Source of the DNA: Mesostigma viride
Taxonomy: Eukaryota > Streptophyta > Mesostigmatophyceae > Mesostigmatales > Mesostigmataceae
NCBI GenBank assembly: GCA_009746045.1
Contig: RPFO01001023.1
Coordinates: 1-35,878 of the forward strand
DNA length: 35,878 nt
Reading direction: 5' to 3'
The notes under the pieces are model-generated. The model searched no databases. It was not told the DNA's origin and saw only the letters and a program-made list of their open reading frames with translations. Of this stretch, positions 19,901-28,300 are shown one piece after another; the stretch's first letter is position 1, and each line of letters opens with the position of its first letter. Position numbers and translations under genes: made by a program.

Positions 19901-21036
19901 CTATATACTGTCCATGGGTTGCTTTTCTTTTAGGTATGAAATTTCGCTTGTTCTTTCGGTATGAAGGGGTCTCTCTGCAGCTATACCCTGTGTCGAATTT
20001 CGATCACTTGATATCTTGTCGTACGTTGTTATTATGATTCGAATGGGGTCTCTCTGCAGCTATACCCTGTGTCGAATTTTGATCACTTGATATCTTGTCG
20101 TACGTTGTTATTATGATTCGAATGGGGTCTCTCTGCAGCTATACCCTGTGTCGAATTTTGATCACTTGATGTCTTGTCGTTAATTTTTTTTTTAAGGGGT
20201 CTCTCTGCAGCTATACCCTGTTTTATTGGTTTTTGGTCAATTTTGCTAATTTGAACGGTATTCTTTTTGTCCTAACTATTTGATGACAGGACGTCGAGTC
20301 CGGCCGACGCGCGGAGGTTGAGGAGGTGCCTGGCATCAAGAAGGCGCATTGGTGGCGACTGGACAAGTCCGACCCTGGCCTTTTGATGATTAGGCGCTAT
20401 TCCTGCTACTGTCCGCCCTGTTTGGCTGGGCGGTTTGAGGGATGTCTAAGCGAGTGGTCGTTTATCATCGAGTTCAATGATGCAGGAAGCTCGATGAAAA
20501 CTGTCCGTTTGCTGCCACCGAGCCAGCCCAACCCTCCGGTTCGCATGGTGACGCGGGGGGAGCAGCTGAAGGACAAGCGGGAGGCGATGGGCCGGCAGAT
20601 GAGACTCCACGACTATGTGGCAGTTCCATCGGACAAGGACACGGATCACGATCCCATCCACCCGTTCTGGTTGGCTGAGGTTGTAAGCGAAGCCGGGCCG
20701 ATCGTGTTAGACGAGAACTTCGAGAGGTGGGTCGAGGGCCGGAACGGACGGGAGAAGGAGCTGTTCCTCGCCGGGAACGGCATTCTTCCCGTTCGGATTT
20801 GGAAGCGGGATAAGCATGACCCCCTGCATTTCACGCTCAACGTTGAGGATTGGCCACCGTCACGCCAGCCCGAGCTTGTGAATTGCTATCTCTGCGTCGC
20901 TCCGGCTCTCCGGCTAGAAGCACGCGTGCGCAGCGACGGAATGTGTGCCGACATCAGGATGAGCAAGGAGCTCGACAAGTGGCTTACTACGCTGGTGATC
21001 AAGGATGAAGCCCCGGAGGGGCCGGCACCGACTTAA
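16993..21036 (+). CDS. Gene B: DDE/RNase H-fold transposase-like protein
   Basis: Proposed exons are 16993-17005, 17407-18872, 19030-19806 and 20290-21036, with matching phases (~1,000 residues). A start at 17313 is an alternative that needs no first intron. Order of parts: a possible helix-turn-helix (AELENLTGMDAKKIRGIR); a Cys/His segment FCKYAPDC...NLCACEKHVTM; a Cys-rich HCNANHGKNCKCGAECAGC; CVEGFCPEESC; then GDWAENY (D561), MCSDNCAVQFKSRY (D646) and GEQHGKGEVDGQGAKCK (H683, E687, D689). The same motif order (DFAENY, SD..xQFK, SHGKG..DG) occurs in large uncharacterised animal protein families that I know only as hypothetical proteins. Spacing and residues suggest a DDE-type catalytic core. 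The C-terminus (exon 4) has a CxC..C cluster and an SH3/BAH-like stretch. Every intron contains CTGCAG palindromes. No frame breaks are seen. Confidence 0.75.
17039..17298. repeat. Four palindromes upstream of, or in the first intron of, gene B
   Basis: Copies at 17039-17060, 17092-17115, 17181-17204 and 17275-17298, all with an intact CTGCAG centre and GGTCT/AGACC arms. The last (AGGGTCTAGCTGCAGCTAGA + CCCC) has a perfect 22-bp palindromic core. If the small exon 16993-17005 is real, all four are intronic. Confidence 0.9.
17407..18872 (+). CDS. Gene B main exon: DNA-binding and zinc-binding N-terminal half
   Basis: This is an open frame from an ATGCAG|CACGCG acceptor to donor CGAGGG|GTGAGG. 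It contains about 24 Cys and His residues in three clusters (around 18290-18370, 18400-18545 and 18735-18800) that probably bind zinc. A Gly/Glu-rich linker (18575-18650) separates the second and third. A 110-bp relic of this exon lies at window positions 2-111. Confidence 0.75.
18932..18953. repeat. Palindrome copy in gene B intron
   Basis: ACCTATAGCTGCAGCGAGAC plus CC, within intron 18873-19029. The right arm is intact and the left arm partly decayed. Confidence 0.75.
19030..19806 (+). CDS. Gene B catalytic exon
   Basis: 259 codons, phase 0 on both sides (acceptor AAACAG|GGCGAG, donor CCCCCG|GTACGG). It carries all three candidate catalytic positions: Asp at 19231-19233 in HGDWAENY, Asp at 19486-19488 in CSDNCAVQF, and Glu/Asp at 19609-19617 in HGKGEVDG. 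Between the first two are beta-strand-like segments (HILMPMIVRYRL, KRVFFFLGDSS) expected of an RNase H fold. The spacing is 85 and about 43 residues. Confidence in the fold is moderate and rests on motif pattern only. Confidence 0.7.
19881..20219. repeat. Five palindromes and a ~79-bp tandem repeat in gene B intron
   Basis: Copies at 19881-19902, 19966-19989, 20045-20068, 20125-20148 and 20196-20219. The middle ones belong to a ~79-bp tandem unit (GGGGTCTCTCTGCAGCTATA, then GTGTCGAATTTTGATCACTT, then TCTTGTCGTACGTTG...). In these copies the right arm has changed from TAGACC to TATACC, shared by all units, so the change came before amplification. Confidence 0.9.
20290..21036 (+). CDS. Gene B C-terminal exon
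   Basis: The acceptor is TGACAG|GACGTC and the stop TAA is at 21034-21036. The 248 residues contain RRYSCYCPPCLAGRFEGC (a compact Cys cluster) and a Trp/Pro-rich beta segment (DYVAVPSD, HPFWLAEVVSEAG, LPVRIWKRD) that resembles SH3- or BAH-like folds. The last is inference. It is joined to the catalytic exon by a 483-bp intron with five palindromes. Confidence 0.7.
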   Translation, partial: DVESGRRAEVEEVPGIKKAHWWRLDKSDPGLLMIRRYSCYCPPCLAGRFEGCLSEWSFIIEFNDAGSSMKTVRLLPPSQPNPPVRMVTRGEQLKDKREAMGRQMRLHDYVAVPSDKDTDHDPIHPFWLAEVVSEAGPIVLDENFERWVEGRNGREKELFLAGNGILPVRIWKRDKHDPLHFTLNVEDWPPSRQPELVNCYLCVAPALRLEARVRSDGMCADIRMSKELDKWLTTLVIKDEAPEGPAPT

Positions 21037-21050
21037 ATTAACAAGAAATT

Positions 21051-21078
21051 GGGGTCTCGCTGCGGGTAGACGACGCCC
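21051..21078. repeat. Diverged palindrome downstream of gene B
   Basis: GGGGTCTCGCTGCGGGTAGA followed by CGACGCCC: the left arm is intact, the right arm is disrupted by a 3-bp insertion. It lies 15 bp after the gene B stop codon, so it is probably in the 3' UTR or just downstream. Confidence 0.65.
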
Positions 21079-21327
21079 TAGTTTCGGCTCGTATTATATC
21101 TTTAGAGTGGGGCTTCAGTAGGGTGTAAAAAGGTGGCCGCATATATTGTATATATTTTTGGAGATCTTTCTGTGGTCAAGTTTAAGGGTAGTTGATAATT
21201 TTTTGCGGCCTTCAATTAACAGTTATTTTTTACTGCAACATAATTTTATGCTGTATATTTAAATAATGATAAGGATTTCGATACTTTTTTGCACAATCTA
21301 TTCGACATTTGTTTCTGCATGTCGAGA

Positions 21328-21542
21328 ATTTATTGCTCCACCCCCACAAAAAAAATCGTTCCGGAACTGTTCGAAGCGAATAGCACTGACAGGATTCGAA
21401 CCCGGGTCCACATTAATGTTCGGAGTGAGGTAGGCCAGCCATCATGTTCCGCACTGAAATCTGGCTCGGGTCCGATCCCTTCCATTGCTCTTCGCTTCGA
21501 ACAGCTCCGGAACAAGTTAGGTTTGGGGTTGGAGCAATAAAT
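21328..21542. mobile_element. MITE-like foldback element with tRNA-type box
   Basis: The ends are inverted repeats of about 50 bp: TTTATTGCTCCA...GTTCCGGAACTGTTCGAAGC on the left matches the reverse complement of ...GCTTCGAACAGCTCCGGAAC...TGGAGCAATAAA on the right, with a few mismatches. The ~110-bp core contains GGATTCGAACCCGG, the complement of a tRNA T-arm/B-box (minus strand). No full tRNA cloverleaf forms, and no clear target duplication is visible. Confidence 0.7.
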
Positions 21543-21758
21543 ACTTATTTGCCGGGCGCAGTTGTCATTCCGCCTAGTACAATTGCGTCACTAGTACAAT
21601 TTTTGTCTGGGTACGGTACGAACCAATAACGCAATATTTAGTATCTAATCGCCGCTGCTCTTGCTGAATTTTATCCGGAAGCTGAAACAGGTGTCCGGTG
21701 AAGCGAATACTAGTGACTGGTGGTCGTGCCCTTCCATTACTCCTTATCGACAAATTTT

Positions 21759-21783
21759 GGGTTCTACCTGCAGTTATAACCCT
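21759..21783. repeat. Rightmost, diverged palindrome copy
   Basis: GGGTTCTACCTGCAGTTATA plus ACCC: an intact CTGCAG centre with an extra T in each arm. No member of the family occurs between here and the right end of the window. Confidence 0.65.
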
Positions 21784-21875
21784 TGCGCGTCTGGCTGTCG
21801 GGGTCACCAATTTCCTGTCGATTGCAAGCAGCCAACCTTGCCGAAATTTAACACTGTCACAAATGGAGCAGAGCA

Positions 21876-22123
21876 ATATTTTCGGTTCTCAGCATACCTA
21901 TGTGATGGTCGACAAAAATGAGCACGCTGCAAACATCAGAATTGATGTAGAGTTGCTCGGACCTTCTGCACAGTGGGGTGCAGGTGTCATTGCGTTCGGC
22001 AATGGCATGATCGATCTGGTGCCACCCGATTCAGATTTGAACCCTGCTTACCAATGCGTGCCTGACAATCAGGCGAGAGTGGTGGTGGAGAGCATGTCGC
22101 GTTTGCGTGCCATTATATCCTAG
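21876..22123 (+). pseudogene. Orphan coding fragment (possible last exon)
   Basis: An open frame (21698-22123 in full) whose last ~75 residues look protein-like: QHTYVMVDKNEHAANIRIDV, LLGPSAQWGAGVIAFGNGMI, DLVPPDSDLNPAYQC and so on, ending at TAG. TTCTCAG just before CATACC could be an acceptor. No family is recognised. Its last ~29 bp (22095-22123) are repeated at 30894-30922, so a duplication breakpoint lies inside this frame. Confidence 0.4.
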
Positions 22124-22227
22124 CCTATCACTTGGAAGGCATATCCATAGCAATAGAGTACTCTTGTGTGTGATCCACTATATTGTATAAAGTGGAAATG
22201 ATAGGTGTGGTCCTTGACGGCACCACC

Positions 22228-22700
22228 AGTTAGTCTCCATGCTTTGCTGTAGACTAAGTCTCAAAGGCATTGTGAATACAACGTATGAATAAGCCTTGTA
22301 AACCCACGTTGGTATGTGAATATAAATACCACGTGGGCTATGCAGATAGGGATGCTAGTCGAGTCGCATACGTTTCCCTAGATAGGTACTTTGGGTACTG
22401 AGGTACGTGACAGATGTCAGTACCCAGTATACGTAGTGTCCTGTCATTGGACGGTACTAGAGTATCCTAGATAGGGACCGTACTGCAGCGTGCATTGATT
22501 TGTGATCGCACGATGCAGTGACTAGGCAGCTACCTGTCATCGTGCGGCCTCGGGCCAACGGTCTGCACCCAACGGTCACTGGCGGCGCAGCCGGTGAGAG
22601 GAACGTTGATAAAGGGTAAACCTATTTTCTAATGAACCAAGCAATTCATTGCTCCAAGCCTTCAGTGTTCTCAAGCAATATATCCCACCGCATTCTAACT
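22228..22700 (+). repeat. 5' LTR
   Basis: 473 bp, starting AGTTAGTCTCC and ending CGCATTCTAACT. It contains a TATA-like TATAAATA at 22321-22328 set between inverted CCCACGT/ACGTGGG arms, probably the element promoter. A middle section is dense in GGTAC/GTACC words. Matches 29410-29882. Confidence 0.95.
22321..22328 (+). promoter_or_regulatory. Candidate TATA box of the retrotransposon LTR
   Basis: TATAAATA, flanked by CCCACGTTGGTAT and ATACCACGTGGG, which are near-inverted repeats. The same sequence is at 29503-29510 in the 3' LTR. Promoter role is inferred from position and motif. Confidence 0.5.
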
Positions 22701-22718
22701 TGAATTTTATTTGCTACC

Positions 22719-25393
22719 ATGGCTATCACGAACAAGAATGTCGCTAAGAAGCTTACCTACAACGAGGATGATGATGGGCAGGATCGGCGGATGCCCAGAG
22801 ACAACAACAAGAAGCCGGCTGGCGATGCGGCCATTTCCAAGAAAAAGAAAAAGAACAAAAAGACTCACAATGGTTGCCAGGACGAGGGGACGGCGGCTGC
22901 AAAGCCGACCGACCTACCCCCCTCCCCTGCGAGGCCGGAGGCCGAGACGGCTCCCCCCGGGGAGACCGGCTTACCCTCGACTCCGGCGGCCGCCCCAGCC
23001 GCAACCACGGCTGGCGCGGCCATGGCTGCGGAGACCTCGGTGGTAAACCCCACTGAGGCTCCACAGTCCGGCCCCACGTTGCCATCTCTTCGGGAGCGTA
23101 TGCCCCGTCAGACGGCCTCGGTGGCACCGGACGGGACGATTACCTTTCGTCCCGCCACATCAAACCTTAATGTCCCTTTCGCCCAGGGACATAACCACAT
23201 TGAGCTAACGTTTGGGCGACCCTCTGCGTCCCTTCTTCGCAAGAAGAAGGACATGGAGAGTATTAAACTCGCACGGGTGGTGCGAAAACCTGTGGAACCC
23301 ATCGCCGGACAACCAATGTCCGACGATGAGGTATCCGACACTGCCAGTCTCCCCGATGGGGAGACTGAGATCAATCTTACCCCAGCGCTCCTGGCGGTCG
23401 AGCAGGCCGCGCTGGTGGCAAATGAAGAACGCCGAGAGCGGCAGCGGGACCGAGAGGTCCGCCGAGAGGCGGCTTTTCGGCTCGCCGCTAAGCGGCAAGA
23501 ATATGAAGAGGAAGCCGCCCGTCGCCTGGCTACCCACCAGGCGATGGCGGACGCGTACCGCGAGGCCACCCAGCGGTTACGTGACCTCTTAAAAAATGCT
23601 GACTATCCCATGCACTATGCGGACAGTCAAGACCTGGCCGAGCTTGCTCGGTCAGCACACTTTAAAACCATGTCCTCCATCACCCAAGCCAGGGTCACGG
23701 AGGCCATCTTGGCCAAACATGGGGTGGTAGCTGAAGAAGCCCCCCCGCTGGAAACCACCAGCAAGAAACCCTCTCCCCCCCAACCCCTGCAGTACAAGGA
23801 GGGACTGCTGGCCCTGGGCGCGAGGAAGGGCAAAGAGGCGGACTGTCCAGTCCGGCCTGCTATGATCATGGGAGAACCACTCCCTGACATACCCGAGGAT
23901 GAGGCTGCTTTTCAGGCAGCCCTCCGGGAGCATGAGGTACGCAAGGAGATGAAGCGTCTCATGCGGGAGGAGGCCAGGAGGAGAGCAGAGGCAGACACCC
24001 CTGCCCGCCCCTCCACCGATGGGGCTGGACCCAGTGGGGTTACCCGGACACCCCCGGGCTCCCCCAGGGCCACCATGACCCCCCTCCCCCTCCCCCACCA
24101 CCCCAGGTTCGCCCTGTGGGTTGGGGCCCCCTCCCAAACCAGGGGGGTGGCCAGGACCCCAGGAGGCCCTGGGGGGAGGTGCAGAGGTGCCACAGGCACC
24201 CAACAGGCCTGCTGAGGCCCCCCCAAGGAGCGGGGATGTCCTGGAACAGCTCGCCATTCTCCAGGCCCAGCTGGCCTCGTTGCAAGATCAGCAGTTAACA
24301 GCTAACCAGCTGCAAACTGTCGAGGGCCTGCGCGCCCTGATGTCGCGGTATGAGCGGGGGACCATCAACCTGGACCCCACCCGCCTGCAACAAGCAACCG
24401 ACAGCTTCTTGAGGGCCAACCCCCCTCTCACAGGTGTGTTTAACCCTCATAAAAAGGAATCCAAAATCAATATTGCTGGCTTGCCTGAGGGTCACACTGT
24501 TGAACAAGCTAAGCAATTTGTTTTTGCTTTGGAGTATGGGATGGAAGGTCTTAACCTTAGACATCAGTTTAAGGCTCTCAGGGCCTCCTCCACATTCCAT
24601 CAATCATCTCCTGCAATCAGAGCATTGATTCAAACCTATCAGGAACGTACCCTGACACCTGAAGCAGCCATTGAACAGTGGCCTACCTTTATCACTGATC
24701 TGAAACAGCTAGTGCTTACCAATAACCACATGGAAGCAGTAGAACGTTTCAACTGGCTTGCTGCATATAAGGTGAACAAGAATAACCTCTCTGGGGATGC
24801 AAAAACATACAGGGTAATGATTGAGAAAGACCTTGAGCTTCTCAAGCTCCAACCAAGGTATCTCATCCACACCTGGCTAACAAAAGCTAATTTGCAACCT
24901 TCTGTCCTGGCTACCCTGCTTACAGGCCTCAAGTCCCTCTGGGACAACTTCAGAGCTGCCATGCTCTATATCGAGGAGGCAGTGGACCCCCTGGGTACTG
25001 GCAACAACCAGGCCCAGGACCCCAAGGTCCAGGGTGTCCAAGGCCACAAACGCAAGGGGCAGGCCAGCCAGGGGGGGCACCCAAGACCCACAAGTCCTCC
25101 CACCAAGGGGGCAGTGGCTCTCAGGGGCGTGGCAACACGTGGCACCGTGTGCCCCTGCATGGCAACCCCAACAACAACAACAACAACAACAACAACAGGT
25201 CCCAGCAGGGCAACAATAACAACAGGTCCCAACAGGGCCAAAACAACAACAACAACAGGTCCCAGCAGGGCCAGAACCGGTCCCAGCAGGGAAACAACAA
25301 CAACAACAACACAACAACAACCAGCCTGGCAACCCTGGGGGGTCCATAAGGTGCCTGAGGTGCTTCCAACGAGGGCACGCACGGCACAACTGC
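22719..25393 (+). CDS. gag: Copia gag, in several frames
   Basis: It starts at ATG 22719, only 18 bp after the 5' LTR (context CTACCATGG). The N-terminal ~450 residues are GC-rich, Pro/Ala-rich and then strongly charged coiled coil, with no family recognised. From about 24,230 a more typical capsid-like helical region follows (LEQLAILQAQLASLQDQQ, FALEYGMEGLNLRHQFKALR, YLIHTWLTKANLQP). It ends in an Asn/Gln-rich linker and a zinc knuckle CLRCFQRGHARHNC (CX2CX4HX4C, 25352-25393). Continuity needs four single-base additions: near 24,080-24,096, at G6 24171-24176, at G7 25071-25077 and near 25310. As written the frame is broken. Confidence 0.75.
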
Positions 25394-28300
25394 CCCAACA
25401 ACGACTCCCTGGCCAACGGGGTGGATCTCTGCCCGGGCTGCTGGCACGCACGTCATCCCCTGGGGCCTCCAGGCAGCCGTTGCAACAGGCCTCGCTACCC
25501 AAATCAATGTGAGTTCACTCACCTTATGTACTCTGAGGATGATGATCTCATTACCATTGGGGATGGCAACCAGGGCATAATTGATTTTGAGGCAGCAACC
25601 TTACTGTCCTCCCAACACCCTGTTCTGGAACCTTACATAAAAGCACTAACCCCTACTGTTGACAACTCCATAGATATCAAGGAGCTTGCTCATCAGCTGC
25701 ACCTAGCCATGGGTCATGAAACAGTGGCTGAGGAACTGGCCAGACGGCTGGGGGGTAGTAGCATGGGAAAACAACTCAGGAATGCAGTAAAACTGGCTAG
25801 ACAACACTGTCAAGAATGTCAGTTCAATAGCCCCAAACCTCAAAAATGGCATACTGCAACTCCTTCCACCAATAGGGGCATGATAGTGGGGGATGTGATG
25901 CACATCAACAAAGATGTCCAACCCTACCTGATCCTAAAAGACTCATGGTCCAGGTTCACAGTAATGGAACCCCTACCTGGCATGTCTGCAGGGCAGCTAC
26001 GTGTTGCACTCATGATTGCTTTACCCAGATTCTACCCAGTTGACAGAATTTTGCTTGATCAACAATTTTCTTGTCTGACTGACCTGGAAGGGTGTGAAGC
26101 AATAGAGATTGCTGGGCTGGAAGATCATGAGGGTCAGGGGGTCATTGAAAGAACCATCAGATCTGTCAAAACCCTACTAGCCAAAAATCCTTCCAAGGAT
26201 GCTACTTCAGGGGTCTATTGTGACAGGGCACTCTGGTGTCATGAAATGTGCACAACCCTAAATATGAGACCTGTCTTGCATGCCACGTGGGGTGAAGTAA
26301 TCCCAGCAGGCCTGCAGGCAGGTGTATATCCCCCAGAGGTGATAGCACTGTACAACACTGCACGTGCACAAACCTCAGCAAAACTGGCAGAAAAAGATAA
26401 AACCCATTCCAGGCCAGTATTCCAAAAAGGTGATCAAGTTCTCTATTACAAGGAAAACAGCTTTGGTAAGGTTGGAACTTGGCTAGGTCCAGTTACCATC
26501 CGTGGATTTACCAAAAACAGCAAGACCGTGGAGGTCAAGCACAATATCAATGGGAAGCGTCACAGGGTGAGCTGTCATAGAATTAAGAAGTATTATTCTC
26601 CCATGGCAGACGTGCCTGGGGAAGAGTCTTTAAGCATGGACTCACTACTTCTATCTGGCAACTCCAGCATGCCCAGCAGTAGCTCTGAGCCACCAATTAC
26701 TGCTGTTGACAGCACCACAGCACCCTCTGTGAACCCTTCCACCCTCAGTGAAGCCAGGCCCACTTCACAACCTGGGGATTGCTTAACCAGGCACGAGGTA
26801 GCTGGGTTGGAAGCATTAGCTCAGCCCCAAGGCACCAAATTGTCTGCCAACCCTCCCGCTCTGAGGTCAAGATTGGCAGTCGCCTTGCAAGCATTACACA
26901 GGTCACATAAGCAACAAGCTGCTGTGGCCGCAGGGTTGGCAAAAGTCTCAGCTGTGTGCACTAGTCAGGACCCCTGGACCCTGGCAATAGACACTCAGGC
27001 ACAGGTCAGTGTGATCAGTGCACAAGCCATCCCTGGTCTTGAGATTGCACCTTCATTTTGGGCACGGGTGCAGGATTTCTCAGGCCAAAGCTCACTGGAT
27101 GTAGTGGGACAAGTGATGCTCCCTATACTTGGTATTCAGACACCCTTCCAGGTGGTGGAGGGGTACTCTGGTAACACCTTGTTGGGGGAACCTTTTGTAT
27201 CCTATCCTGGGGTGCTTATCTCAGCTAATGAGCTCAGTGTCACAGGGGTGGGTGCAGTTCCTCTGGACCACTTTAAAATCCCTCTCTCCAGTATTGTCCC
27301 TGGTATGGATGCTGTCATCAAGGCAGTCAACACTCAGTATGCACCAGGGGAGATCCCTGATCTGGACAAGTTAGTGCACAGCCAGTTCCTCCATCCCTCA
27401 GCCTTTGGGCTGGGTAAGTGGGACATAGCCATGCACTCACCCCACCAAATCTCCCACGTCATACAAGAATGCAAAACACAAAAAGGGTTTACCAAGTGGC
27501 TGATGGCCATTGTCCACCAAGCCAGGCAGGAATGGGTCCTGCCCAACCCCAAAAACCCTCAATACAAACCGCCTGTCACCCCTTCATGGGACGTGCCAGA
27601 GGGAGCCAAAAAGCTCAGATTAAAATTTGTTCTCAAACAAAAACCACAAAAAGTGGGCTCCCCAATCTTCCATGCCAGACCATGTGTCACAGAATTAAAG
27701 GGGACCTCCACACTGCCAAAAGGGGAAACATACACACCTGGGCTGCAACAAACCTCACTCAGGATCATGCTCTCCCTCTTCCTCCACAACCTCAATGCAG
27801 GCCAAGACTATGTCTGCAAAGCCACTGATATTAAAAGGGCCTTCCTCAGGGGGGACCCAGAAAAGGCTGAATCTGTGTGGAAAGGGAAGGTGTACGTGGT
27901 AGACACCCCAGCTGTGTGGAAACCTTATATTGATGAGCCCCACCTTATCATCAACATTGGGGTGGAAGGGCTTGTCAGTGCCCCAAAAATTTTCAGAGAC
28001 TCAGCAGAGGAAGTATTCAAAAAGCTCAAGGCCACGTATGATGACCTGGACCCATGCTTTTTTGTTGTACCCACCCCCTCTGGACTGCTGTTCTTTGTGT
28101 GGCATGGAGATGACCAACTCATTTGTGGGCCTAGAGCTGAGGTGGAAACCTTTATTCAGCAGGTCCAGGAATCATATGAGATTGGCAAACAGGTGGAATT
28201 GAGCACAACCCCCATCCAGTTCTGTGGCATCATGTTGCAGCTGCATAGGCAGCCAGATCAGTGGGTCTGCTCTCTCTCCCCTCCTGCAGAATATATCCAA

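Noticed and set aside
24121-25512. Programmed ribosomal frameshifting between gag frames
   Set aside because: Several shifts of the same sign in different homopolymers, with similar breaks in unrelated LINEs, fit missing bases better than a programmed site.
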